Source of the DNA: DYJB01 sp963777165
GTDB lineage: Bacteria > Chloroflexota > Anaerolineae > Anaerolineales > E44-bin32
Length of the DNA stretch: 64,000 bases
Direction of reading: 5' to 3'
Assembly (NCBI GenBank): GCA_963777165.1
Contig: CAVZPO010000023.1
Coordinates: forward strand, 698,860 to 762,859
Shown here: positions 8,779 through 17,062 of the stretch, one piece after another
Position numbering within the stretch: position 1 is the stretch's first letter
How the letters are laid out: each line of letters starts with the position of its first letter
Position numbers and translations under genes: made by a program
The notes under the pieces: model-generated
The model's database searches: none
The model's input: only the letters and a program-made list of their open reading frames with translations
What the model was told of the DNA's origin: nothing

Positions 8779-9596
8779 TCGTTCTCGGAGGACGTTGGCC
8801 GGCCGACGTACGTTTGCTGATCGCCTGCGGGCCGCGGCGGGAATGGAGGCGAGTACGCCGGGGTCGAGTTGGGCGGCCCGTCCGGGTCCTCACCGTAGAC
8901 CAGGGTGGATTCGCCGATCGAGACGACGTCGCCCGGCCTCAGGACGTGCTGTTGGGCTCGCCGTCCGTTGACCTGCGTCCCCGCCGTGGAGCCCAGATCG
9001 AACAGCACGAACCTCCCGTCCCGGACGCGCAGTTGAGCATGCGTCCGCGACACGTGCGGATCTTCGAGGATGATCTGATTATCGAGACGACGGCCGATGT
9101 TCACCACCGGCCGATCCAAAGGAAAGTGCCGGCCGGCATCGATGATCAGGAAGGCGCCGGCAGGCACGCGCCCAGGCTCGGTGCGCGCCTCGCGCGGCAT
9201 CCCTTGGGTGAAGACGAGGGGGCTGGAGCGGTGCCAGGCGACTACCCGCACGTCCCAACGCGCAAGCGTCGGATCAGCCGCCAGCGTGACCTCCGGCTCC
9301 GAGACCAGCAGGTAGCCATGGGAGCGGGCTGCCTCGGCCAGTCCATGCGCCAATTCGTCGCGCAAATCCGGCGCCTGTGAGAGCAGCGTCTCGACGTCTT
9401 CGGGGTGCAGCGTGAGCGCATACTGGTCCGGGGCAAACCCCTTGCCCCGGTCATCCCAGCGCAGCCCGTCTTCCATCGTACGCGCCAGCTGACCGGCGAC
9501 CACCGGCGTCGAAAGACGGCTGCCCAGCAGGCGGGGCAAGGCGCGTTCGACCAGGCCTTCGAGCTGTCGTTCGAGGGATTCGAGCGGCGTGGTCAC
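8775..9596 (-). CDS. FhaA-like protein, DUF3662 plus FHA domain
   Basis: 273 residues. The N-terminal half (LERQLEGLVERALPRLLGS, then FAPDQYALTLHPEDVETL and SHGYLLVSEPEVTLAADP) matches the DUF3662 domain of actinobacterial FhaA. The C-terminal half is an FHA domain with INIGRRLDNQIILED in altered form (VNIGRRLDN), HVSRTHAQL and GSTAGTQVNG. In Mycobacterium FhaA binds the phosphorylated pseudokinase domain of MviN and regulates peptidoglycan precursor flipping; the same process is served here by the downstream RodA fusion. The start is GTG at 9596 with a TATAAT only 6 bp before it and no Shine-Dalgarno, so translation is probably leaderless. It is a paralogue of the next gene upstream (9752-10618). 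Confidence 0.85.
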   Translation of the reverse strand: MTTPLESLERQLEGLVERALPRLLGSRLSTPVVAGQLARTMEDGLRWDDRGKGFAPDQYALTLHPEDVETLLSQAPDLRDELAHGLAEAARSHGYLLVSEPEVTLAADPTLARWDVRVVAWHRSSPLVFTQGMPREARTEPGRVPAGAFLIIDAGRHFPLDRPVVNIGRRLDNQIILEDPHVSRTHAQLRVRDGRFVLFDLGSTAGTQVNGRRAQQHVLRPGDVVSIGESTLVYGEDPDGPPNSTPAYSPPFPPRPAGDQQTYVGRPTSSENE

Positions 9597-9602
9597 AATC
9601 GG

Positions 9603-9608
9603 ATTATA
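9603..9608 (-). promoter_or_regulatory. -10 element for a leaderless FhaA-like transcript
   Basis: TATAAT on the minus strand ends 6 bp before the GTG start at 9596. RNA synthesis would begin at or next to the start codon. No clear -35 is seen 17 bp upstream. Confidence 0.5.
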
Positions 9609-9751
9609 CGCGCCCCGGGACGGGTTGGCGGGCCCCCACCGATTCGTACCGAGGCGTGCGGCGGGCGCCCTCCCCGCCGTCTGCAGCGAAGCACGATCAG
9701 GGCCAATCTCGCGTGGCGTAGTACGCGGGCGTCCAGAGCGGGAGCCGCAGG

Positions 9752-10618
9752 TCAGCTCTCGGGCTTGCGATCAGCCTCGGGCTTCTTGGGGAGCTCCCGG
9801 GTGGGCGTGCGAAGTTCCTGGGCGAAGCGCAGGTTGAGTGGCGTGACACGATCGCGGTCGGAGGGCTGGGCGAACGGCGGGGCGTACGGTGGCGTGGCCT
9901 CCGGCGGGCCGGACGGGTCTTGCCCATAGATCAGCTCGATGCCGGCAATGGTGATCACATCTCCCGGGTGCAGGGTCTGCTGGCGAATGACGCTCCCGTT
10001 GACGCGTGTCCCACCCGTCGAGTTCAGATCCACGAGCACGAATTTCCCGCGCTGCGAACGCAGCTGTGCGTGGGCGCGCGAGACGTGGGGGTCGTCCAAG
10101 ACTAGGTGATTGTCCAATCGCCGACCGATGCTGATGACTGGGAGGCTGAGCGGAAAGTGCCGCTTGCCGTCCACGACCAGGAATGCTCCTGGCGGTGGTT
10201 CATCGGTGGGGTCGGACGGCGTCTCCATCAAGGCAGAGAACGCCAGCGGATCACGGCTGTGCCAGGAGATCGCCCTGATTTCGCGGGAGGTGAGCGTCGG
10301 ATCACTCGCCAGGGTGACGTGAGGGGGGTGGATCAGAGCCAGCTCTTGCTGCGCCAGCACATTCGCCAGGCCCTCCGCCAGGACTGCCTGGGCGTGTGGC
10401 AGCTGGCTGGCAAAGAGGGCGATCTGGCCTGGGTGGAAAGTCAGGGTGAACTGATCGGGGGAGAACGTCCGGCCACGGTCGTCGCTGCGCGCCCCGCGCA
10501 TAATCTCCTGCGCCAGACGGCGCCCGACATCACCCAGGGACTCGTGGTCAAAGACCAACTTCCCCAGGGCTTTGTCCAGGACGGCGCAGATGCCCTCTTC
10601 CAGCCCGGTTGGGTCCAT
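9752..10618 (-). CDS. FhaA-like protein, DUF3662 plus FHA domain (second copy)
   Basis: 288 residues with the same two-domain plan as the neighbouring gene. DUF3662 is at about residues 5-125 (ICAVLDKALGKLVFDHES, FSPDQFTLTFHPGQIALF, LALIHPPHVTLASDP). The FHA domain is at about residues 150-225 with ISIGRRLDNHLVLDD, HVSRAHAQL and NSTGGTRVNG. The C-terminus carries a Pro/Arg-rich tail (PTRELPKKPEADRKPES) absent from the other copy. The two FhaA-like proteins clearly arose by duplication; keeping both suggests two different phosphoprotein partners or two membrane docking sites. The start at 10618 has AAGGA upstream and a good divergent promoter. It is the first gene of the FHA-mtnP-RodA block. 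Confidence 0.85.
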   Translation of the reverse strand: MDPTGLEEGICAVLDKALGKLVFDHESLGDVGRRLAQEIMRGARSDDRGRTFSPDQFTLTFHPGQIALFASQLPHAQAVLAEGLANVLAQQELALIHPPHVTLASDPTLTSREIRAISWHSRDPLAFSALMETPSDPTDEPPPGAFLVVDGKRHFPLSLPVISIGRRLDNHLVLDDPHVSRAHAQLRSQRGKFVLVDLNSTGGTRVNGSVIRQQTLHPGDVITIAGIELIYGQDPSGPPEATPPYAPPFAQPSDRDRVTPLNLRFAQELRTPTRELPKKPEADRKPES

Positions 10619-10635
10619 GGCTTCCTTAACGGTCC

Positions 10636-10663
10636 ATTATACGCCGCCGGGTTCGATGTTCAA
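10636..10663 (-). promoter_or_regulatory. Promoter of the FHA/RodA block
   Basis: On the minus strand TTGAAC (10658-10663) and a perfect TATAAT (10636-10641) are 16 bp apart, about 18 bp upstream of the ATG at 10618. The element overlaps the divergent archease promoter, so the two directions may compete for RNA polymerase. Confidence 0.6.
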
Positions 10664-10676
10664 CATGACCTTGGGC

Positions 10677-10682
10677 TATACT
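10677..10682 (+). promoter_or_regulatory. -10 element for a leaderless archease transcript
   Basis: TATACT lies 6 bp before the archease ATG at 10689, and no Shine-Dalgarno is present, so the mRNA should start at or beside the start codon. The -35 region is weak. Confidence 0.5.
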
Positions 10683-10688
10683 GACGAA

Positions 10689-11102
10689 ATGGATTCCAGC
10701 GGCTTTGTGAACCTGGATCACACTGCCGACTGGGCGATCCGCGTCCGCGGCGTTGACCTGTCGGACCTGTTCCGGCAGGCGGCCGCCGGATTGCTCAGCC
10801 TGGCCGACCCCACCCCGGCCCCCGAGCACCCAAGCTCGCACCTCCGGCTCCGCCTGAAGTCGGCAGATCGGGAGACGCTGCTGGTGCGCTGGCTTGAGGA
10901 ACTCCATTTCCTGCTCGAAACGCAGCACCTGATCCCCCGATCGATCCAATTGCGTATATCGCCCGGACCCAGCCTGATCGCGGACCTTGAATTGGTGAAG
11001 GCCGCCTCGACGGGTCGGGCGATCAAAGCCGTGACCTTCCACAGGCTGCACGTCTCCGAAACGGCCGCCGGCCTTGAGGCGACCGTCGTGTTCGACGTCT
11101 AG
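10689..11102 (+). CDS. Archease, RtcB cofactor
   Basis: A small protein of 137 residues that activates the RNA ligase RtcB by promoting its guanylylation and multiple turnover. The family signatures are clear: the start GFVNLDHTADWAIRVRG with the HTAD metal-site motif, the helix LSDLFRQAAAGLLSL, LLVRWLEELHFLLET, and the C-terminal KAVTFHRLHVSE. Length is normal for archease (about 140). The frame is open further upstream, but the ATG at 10689 begins exactly where the family begins and sits 6 bp behind a -10 box, so it was chosen. The gene is followed 10 bp later by rtcB, the conserved functional pair for RNA repair or tRNA splicing. Confidence 0.92.
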   Translation: MDSSGFVNLDHTADWAIRVRGVDLSDLFRQAAAGLLSLADPTPAPEHPSSHLRLRLKSADRETLLVRWLEELHFLLETQHLIPRSIQLRISPGPSLIADLELVKAASTGRAIKAVTFHRLHVSETAAGLEATVVFDV

Positions 11103-11112
11103 GCGGCCATTC

Positions 11113-12564
11113 ATGGTGCAACAGGGTGACCTCAGGCGACTCGGCCCCGTGACCTGGGAGATCCCCACCAGCTACCGGCAAGATATGCGCGTCCCGGTGC
11201 GCCTGTTCGCCGACGACCGGCTGCTGTCCGCTGCGCTGGGCGACCAATCGCTTACCCAGGCCGTCAACGCCTCGACGCTTCCTGGTCTCGTCGGCCACGT
11301 CACCGTCATGCCCGATGTTCACCAGGGATACGGGTTCCCCATCGGCGGCGTCGCCGCGGCGCGACTCTCGGACGGGGTCGTTTCGCCCGGGGCGATCGGC
11401 TACGACATCAATTGCGGCGTCCGGCTGCTGTCGAGCTCGATTCTCTTCGAGGATGCCCGGCGCCACCTGGCCGAGTTGGCCAGCGCACTGTACGCCCATT
11501 GTCCGTCCGGGGTAGGAACCAAGGGCAGCGTCCCGCTGACCACCAAGGAACTCGATCGGGTCTGCCGCCAGGGCGCTGCCTGGGCGCTGGAACGGGGCTG
11601 GGCCAGCGCCGAAGATCTTGCCTGCACTGAAGAGAGTGGACGCCTCGACGGTGCCGACCCGACGTGCGTCAGCCCCAGGGCCAAGGAGCGCGGCCGCCCG
11701 CAGCTCGGCACGCTCGGCGCCGGGAACCATTTCCTCGAGATCGATGTCGTCGAACAGGTCTTCGACGCACAGGCGGCCTATGCGATGGGGTTACTGCCCG
11801 GCCATCTGGTGCTCCAGATCCACTGCGGGTCGCGCGGATTCGGCCATCAGGTGTGTTCTGACTATGTCGCCGAACTCCAGCCGGTTGTCCTGCGCTACGG
11901 GATCCAACTGCCCGATCGCGAGCTTGTGTGCGCGCCGATCGATTCGCCCGAGGGCCGACGTTATCTGGCCGCGATGGCCTGCGCCGCCAACTACGCCTTC
12001 GCCAACCGCCAGATCCTTGCCCACCACGCGCGCACCGCGTTCGAGGAGGTTCTGCGTGGGCACGTCCGCCGCTGGGAACTGCATCAGGTCTACGACATCG
12101 CCCACAATATGGGGAAGATCGAGGAGCATACGATCGCCGGGCACGCCGAACGAGTCTGCGTGCACCGCAAAGGCGCCACACGCGCCTTCGGCCCCGGGAA
12201 TACGGCCCTGCCGCCTCACTATCGGGCGATGGGCCAGCCGGTGCTCGTTCCCGGAAGCATGGGCACCGCCTCGTGGGTTCTGCTGGGGACCGGAGCGAGC
12301 ATGACCCTGTCCTTCGGATCGTGCTGCCACGGCGCGGGGCGGACGATGAGCCGGCATCAGGCAAAGCGAATGGTGCGCGGCGATCAGCTGCGCCAAGACC
12401 TGGAGTCGCAGGGCGTAAATGTGAGGGCCGGCTCCCTTGCCGGACTGGCGGAAGAGGCGCCCCAGGCCTATAAAGATGTCGACGCAGTCGTGGAGGTCGT
12501 CACCCAGGCAGGCATCGCCACCCGCGTCGCCCGGCTTCGTCCGGTCGCCGTCGTCAAGGGCTGA
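11113..12564 (+). CDS. rtcB: RNA-splicing ligase RtcB
   Basis: GTP-dependent ligase that joins 2',3'-cyclic phosphate (or 3'-phosphate) to 5'-hydroxyl RNA ends, used in RNA repair and in tRNA splicing. The protein is 483 residues, the usual size. Recognisable segments are VMPDVHQGYGFPIGGVAA, GAIGYDINCGVRLL, the metal and GMP-site motifs LGAGNHFLEI, IHCGSRGFGHQ and HNMGKIEEH, and near the end GSMGTASWVL and CCHGAGRTMSR, which holds the histidine region that becomes guanylylated. The start at 11113 is 10 bp after archease. Bacterial RtcB often answers damage by ribotoxins or stress; no toxin or RtcR regulator is nearby, and pairing with archease suggests an efficient constitutive enzyme. Confidence 0.95.
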   Translation: MVQQGDLRRLGPVTWEIPTSYRQDMRVPVRLFADDRLLSAALGDQSLTQAVNASTLPGLVGHVTVMPDVHQGYGFPIGGVAAARLSDGVVSPGAIGYDINCGVRLLSSSILFEDARRHLAELASALYAHCPSGVGTKGSVPLTTKELDRVCRQGAAWALERGWASAEDLACTEESGRLDGADPTCVSPRAKERGRPQLGTLGAGNHFLEIDVVEQVFDAQAAYAMGLLPGHLVLQIHCGSRGFGHQVCSDYVAELQPVVLRYGIQLPDRELVCAPIDSPEGRRYLAAMACAANYAFANRQILAHHARTAFEEVLRGHVRRWELHQVYDIAHNMGKIEEHTIAGHAERVCVHRKGATRAFGPGNTALPPHYRAMGQPVLVPGSMGTASWVLLGTGASMTLSFGSCCHGAGRTMSRHQAKRMVRGDQLRQDLESQGVNVRAGSLAGLAEEAPQAYKDVDAVVEVVTQAGIATRVARLRPVAVVKG

Positions 12565-12647
12565 TCGGCCAGGCCGCTCGCTGGACCGCCCACCCGTTGC
12601 GGATTGACCCTCCTGGCCAGCCCGCCGTTCACCTCTGAGGGAGCCCG

Positions 12648-15011
12648 ATGTCCATCCTCCATGATCTGATCACGCCTCCGCTGCGCGCCGTGTTGACTTC
12701 GATGGGCCGCCGCCGCCTTCCCACCATCGCCGGTACCCTCACGCTGCCCGGACTGCAGGCGCCGGTGGAAGTCCTGCGCGATCGGTGGGGTGTGCCCCAC
12801 CTGTATGCGAAATCGGAGCTCGACCTTTACATGGCCCAGGGCTATGTCCACGCGCAAGACCGTTTGTGGCAAATGGAGCTCAATCGACGCACGGCCAACG
12901 GGCGGCTGAGCGAGGTCTTTGGCAGCCTGGCCCTCGACACCGATCGCACCGCCCTGACCTTCGGCTTTCGCCGCCTCGGCCAGGCGGACTGGGCCCTCGC
13001 GGAACCACGGATGCGTCAGGTGATGCAGGCATACACCGCCGGTGTGAACGCCTACCTGACGTCGACGGAGTACCGCGCCCCGGTGGAATTCACGCTGATC
13101 GGACTGAAACCTCAGCCCTGGACGACCGACGACTCGATGGCCTTCTCCCGGGTCATGATCTGGCAGTTATCGCACGCGTGGTACGGCGAGCTCCTGCGGG
13201 CGTGGATGGTCGAGAAGGTCGGGGCACGCCACGCCGGCGAACTGGAGATCGAGTATCCGCGCCTGAGCCCGCTCACCCTCCCGGACGGGATCGAGTTCAA
13301 CGTGCGTTCAGCCAAGGGGGCGCTGCGGGCGGCACGCGGTCCCTTCCTGCATCGCGCCATGGGCAGCAATGCGTGGGTTGTAGCCGGAGGGCGGACGACC
13401 ACCGGCATGCCGTTCCTGTGCAATGACATGCATCTGGCACTCAGCCTGCCGGGACTCTGGTACGAGATCCAACTCACGGCGGGGGACCTGAAGGTCGGAG
13501 GCGTTTCGCTTCCCGGCGTGCCCATGGTGCTCGTCGGGCACACGGCGCGCATCGCGTGGGGAATGACGCTGGCCTTCACCGATTGCGAAGACCTGTTTGT
13601 CGAACAGATCGAGGATGGCGCCTCGCCGCGCAGCCGCTTCGGGAAAGGCTGGAAGCCGGTGCAGGTGATCGAGGAGCGCATCCCCATCAAGGGAGCGAAG
13701 GAGCCGCACGTCGAGCGCATCCTGGTCACCCATCACGGCCCGATCATCTCGGACGTCACCGGTGCCTCGGACAAGCGCCTGGCCGTGTGTTCCATGGCGC
13801 TCAGGCCTAGCACGGCGCTGGCCGGGTGGCATCGGCTGAACCTGGCGCGGGGCTGGGATGATTTCGTCGCCGCGATGCGGTTGATCGAGGCGCCGCAGCT
13901 CAACGTCGCCTATGCCGACGTGATCGGGAACATCGGGCACTGGGTCACCGGCAAGGTCCCGATTCGCGCCCGGGGCGACGGACGGACCCCGGCCCCGGGG
14001 TACAGCGCCGACCATGAGTGGATCGGCGAGGTGCCGTTCGACAAGATGCCGCACGCCCTCAACCCGCGTCGCGGGCTCATCGTAACCACCAACCAGAAAC
14101 TGGTCAGCGACCGATATCCGTACGCGCTCGGCAAGGTCTACATGAACGGATACCGGGCACGGCGAATCGAGCAAGTGCTCAACTCCAGGCCGAAGGTGGG
14201 GCCGGACGATTTCCGGGCCCTGCAGACCGACTACACCTGCCTCCCGGGGCTCGAATTCGTCGCCCTGCTGCGAGGGTTCTCGACCACCGACGCGCGCGCC
14301 GGACTGGCGCTCGAACTGCTGGGCGCGTGGGACGGCGTGCTTTCGGCCGAGACGATCGGCGGCACGGTCTACGAGATCACGCGAACCCGCCTGGTCCGCA
14401 ATCTGCTCGAGCCCGGTCTGGGCAAGGAATTGACCACGCGGGTCATGGGACAAGGATTTCATCCGGTGCTGCTCGCGTCGCACGAGTTTTACGGCCACGA
14501 CACGGTCGCCATGCTGCGCATGATGCGTGACCCGAAGTCGTGGTGGGTTCAGCAGGCCGGTGGACGGGACAAGGTTCTCGAGCGCAGCCTCATCGAGGCA
14601 GTTGAGTGGCTACGCGCAACGCTCGGGAGAGAGACCACCAACTGGCAGTGGGGTAAGATCCATCGCGCACCGTTCGATCACCCGCTGGGCATGCAGAAGC
14701 CGCTCGATCGCATCTTCAGCCGGGGGCCGGTTCCCATCGGCGGGGACACCGACACGCCCTGCCAGACGGCCGTCGCACCCGAGCAGCCCTACGACAACCG
14801 TTCGTGGTCACCCTCGTTTCGGCAGATCGTCGACCTGCAGGACGTGTCGCGCTCGTTGAGCACGACCGTCCCTGGCCAGTCCGGCAGGCTCGGCAGCCCG
14901 CACTACGATGACCGGATCGAGCCGTGGCGCAAGGGCGAACTGCACCCGATGTTGTGGACGCGTTCTCAGGTGGAGAAGGAGCTTGAGGCGAAGCTGGTGC
15001 TCGAGCCGTAG
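12648..15011 (+). CDS. Penicillin acylase family N-terminal-nucleophile hydrolase
   Basis: 787 residues of the penicillin amidase (S45) superfamily, enzymes that hydrolyse amide bonds of beta-lactams, acyl-homoserine lactones or other N-acyl compounds after self-cleavage. The alpha chain includes VLRDRWGVPHLYAKSELDL and YVHAQDRLWQMELNRR. The beta chain would begin at Ser240 in MGSNAWVVAG, the autocatalytic nucleophile. Oxyanion and substrate-site segments such as NDMHLALSLPGLWYEIQL and VTTNQKLVSDRYPYA are present. There is no signal peptide, while most characterised S45 enzymes are exported, so a cytoplasmic role or unusual export must be considered. The substrate cannot be read from the sequence. 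It begins 83 bp after rtcB, preceded by GAGGGAG. Confidence 0.9.
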   Translation: MSILHDLITPPLRAVLTSMGRRRLPTIAGTLTLPGLQAPVEVLRDRWGVPHLYAKSELDLYMAQGYVHAQDRLWQMELNRRTANGRLSEVFGSLALDTDRTALTFGFRRLGQADWALAEPRMRQVMQAYTAGVNAYLTSTEYRAPVEFTLIGLKPQPWTTDDSMAFSRVMIWQLSHAWYGELLRAWMVEKVGARHAGELEIEYPRLSPLTLPDGIEFNVRSAKGALRAARGPFLHRAMGSNAWVVAGGRTTTGMPFLCNDMHLALSLPGLWYEIQLTAGDLKVGGVSLPGVPMVLVGHTARIAWGMTLAFTDCEDLFVEQIEDGASPRSRFGKGWKPVQVIEERIPIKGAKEPHVERILVTHHGPIISDVTGASDKRLAVCSMALRPSTALAGWHRLNLARGWDDFVAAMRLIEAPQLNVAYADVIGNIGHWVTGKVPIRARGDGRTPAPGYSADHEWIGEVPFDKMPHALNPRRGLIVTTNQKLVSDRYPYALGKVYMNGYRARRIEQVLNSRPKVGPDDFRALQTDYTCLPGLEFVALLRGFSTTDARAGLALELLGAWDGVLSAETIGGTVYEITRTRLVRNLLEPGLGKELTTRVMGQGFHPVLLASHEFYGHDTVAMLRMMRDPKSWWVQQAGGRDKVLERSLIEAVEWLRATLGRETTNWQWGKIHRAPFDHPLGMQKPLDRIFSRGPVPIGGDTDTPCQTAVAPEQPYDNRSWSPSFRQIVDLQDVSRSLSTTVPGQSGRLGSPHYDDRIEPWRKGELHPMLWTRSQVEKELEAKLVLEP

Positions 15012-15101
15012 GAGCCCCCGAAGAGGCCGACTCCGGCTGGCTCCCTCTCTGCCGGATTGTCGGAGGGGAGAATGGCAGAGAACACAGGCAACGGCCTGAG
15101 T

Positions 15102-15140
15102 TGAAGCATGATGTGGCCGACACGGCCACATCATGCTTCA
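15102..15140. repeat. Perfect 18-bp inverted repeat between convergent genes
   Basis: Arms 15102-15119 and 15123-15140 are perfectly complementary around a 3-bp centre (ACA). In RNA from either strand this gives a very stable hairpin. It sits between the end of the penicillin acylase gene (+) and the lipoprotein region (-), so a bidirectional terminator is the likeliest role, although neither side has a long U tract. The remainder of 15012-15273 shows nothing recognisable. Confidence 0.6.
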
Positions 15141-15273
15141 GTGCATTCGCGACCACTCCACGCGCCCGACCCCCCCTTTCACCATGAGGCATGGTCTGCG
15201 CATGTCATGACCCGCGCACTGGACCAGTTCCAGGTGGGCGGCTCAGCCAACATCCCGCATCGTTCCTACGGCA

Positions 15274-15594
15274 TCAAGACCCCTTAGACATGATGGTGAC
15301 GCCGCAATCCTCCGCCGACATCGCGGAGATCGTGATCATCACCACCTGGTTGCCTTTCGTCGAGTTCAACACAACTGCGTTTGCCGACGCGAGGGGCTGC
15401 CCACTGGGCAACCAGCCAGCTGCCTCGAACGCATCCTGGTAGTATGCCTTCACTAGCTCCAGGCTGGCCCCGGCCTGAAAAGTCACCCTGCCCGGCGTGG
15501 CTTCATATCTTCTCCTTTTCGCAAACGACTACGGCATCCCCATGCAAGATGAATGAAGTAGCAAATAGCGGAAGATCCGGATTGCCTGGCGCTA
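15274..15594 (-). pseudogene. Decayed extra copy of the lipoprotein C-terminal domain
   Basis: The minus strand encodes VTFQAGASLELVKAYYQDAF followed by EAAGWLPSGQP and a tail QVVMITISAMSAEDCGVTIM. This parallels the end of the adjacent lipoprotein (VTFQAGAGSDAVKDFYEEKL, TAAGWTPEGQP, SVMIVMTALGADDCLVMI). The upstream part of the copy (NPDLPLF, then GDAVVVCEKEKI) is in another frame and stops near 15500, so the domain is interrupted by at least one frame change, and no start codon with a Shine-Dalgarno exists. Either the lipoprotein gene once had one more domain repeat, or a tandem duplicate has decayed. The Cys in AEDCGV matches ADDCLV in the intact copy. Confidence 0.5.
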
Positions 15595-16765
15595 TCACGA
15601 GCCCTCATACGCAATCATGACCAGGCAATCATCCGCCCCGAGCGCGGTCATGACGATCATGACCGATTCGCTTCCCTTCTTCCAGTTCATCATGCCGACC
15701 CCTTCCGAATTCCATGGGCTGCCCCTCGGGCGTCCACCCGGCCGCTGTGAGCTTCTCCTCATAGAAATCCTTCACGGCGTCCGAGCCGGCACCGGCCTGG
15801 AACGTCACCATGCCCGGGTCAACGCTTTGGATCGTGGCGCCAGGGTAGACCGGAAGTTCCGCCGGCAAACCGGAATCGGAAGGATTCAGACTGGTGATGT
15901 AGACATGCAGGAGCGTGGCCTCACCATGCGGCACGATGTACAGTTCCACCTGGTTCTGACTGGGCAATACCCCGCATAGTTCCTTCGCCGGACGCGAGTC
16001 CCGTGTGGGGGTTGGCATCGGGGTTGCCCCCGGCGGGAATCTCGGCCCTCCGTCGTCGCCTTCGCCTTCCCCTGCACTAAACCCGGAGCACGGGGCCCAA
16101 TCGGCGGAGGCCTTGTCATAGAACGCAATCACCGCCGCGAAGTCCTGATCGACGAGAAAGTCCCACGTTGTATCGAATGCGTTCGTTAGTTCCGCTTTGT
16201 CGGGGATAGTAAGATCCGCGGGCAGCCTCCCCAAAGCATCGGCCGCAACGCTTTGATACTTGATTCTCACCACGGCTCCGATCGAATCGTAGCCGAACTG
16301 CAAAGAGAGATACACATCTTCCTTCTTCCAGAATTGGGTCACGCCGCCGATGGTATTGGCATCAGTGTAGCGATGGGTCCATCCCTGGGCTGAGAGTGTG
16401 GCTGAATAGAAATCCACCAACCCGCCCAATGCAGCCTTGGACCGCAGCTTAAATGAACCTCTACTCGGGTCGGGCTCAGAAACGCTCTCGGGATCGATGC
16501 TCGTGTCGGGCGCGAGCGGGAAGGACTCCGAGAAGACCTCCGCTGTGTCCGTTTGGCCACTCGGCACCCCAGATTCCGTTGCAGGGGCGGAGCCCGTTTG
16601 CGCACCCGGTGCTCCTTGGCCCGTGGCGGAGGTGTCCGCGCTCGAAGTTGACGGGACGCTCGATTGTCCACCGACCAGGCTGCAGGCCAGCGATGTGGCA
16701 ACCAGTGCGACCAGCAAGGGAAGAAGAGTCTTCTTGCCTGACAGGGTTTGATACCGGGTTCTCAT
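15595..16765 (-). CDS. Secreted lipoprotein of unknown function, frame-shifted near its end
   Basis: Not a named family. The ATG at 16765 starts a lipoprotein-type signal (MRTRYQTLSGKK, then a hydrophobic run LLVALVATSLAC), giving a lipidated Cys around residue 29, followed by a Ser/Thr/Gly/Pro-rich spacer of about 70 residues. Two or more repeats of a small alpha/beta module follow, each with the pattern of a short strand, an F-x-S-A-L-x-x-x-G-W helix and a closing strand: DFYSATLSAQGWTHRY, then AVIAFYDKASADW, then DAVKDFYEEKLTAAGWTP. Similar modules occur in surface lipoproteins of Chloroflexota. After GQPMEFG the frame changes; removing one G from a GGGG run near 15700 restores VGMMNWKKGSESVMIVMTA and a stop at 15595. 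A surface or envelope location is inferred. Confidence 0.65.
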
Positions 16766-17005
16766 GGTCGCGCTCTCCTTTGGGGCTCTAGAACAACAGC
16801 CACGTCTCTCTGCCGAACGCGCTCGTGCTGGAGCGCGGATTCTAGGGCATCTGCACGAATGGGACGAATCGCTCCCTGACCCAAGACGCTCTCCCTCGGC
16901 TTCAGTGGTCAGGCGGCCGCCGGCGGCATCATCGTGTGCTGCTGATAGGGCTGAGACGCCCTCCGATTCCTGCGCCGGCCCCATCCGCAACCTGCTGGAA
17001 TCACA

Positions 17006-17042
17006 ACCGACTTCCGATGCCCGCTGGACTTCGGAAGTCGGT
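17006..17042 (-). terminator. Hairpin downstream of tyrS
   Basis: A 12-bp perfect stem (17006-17017 with 17031-17042, 13-nt loop) lies 20 bp beyond the tyrS stop on the minus strand. It lacks a strong U tract but its position fits a transcription terminator. The rest of 16766-17062 between the lipoprotein gene and tyrS shows no gene. Confidence 0.45.
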
Positions 17043-17062
17043 CGTCGCACGCGTCGCCCGCT

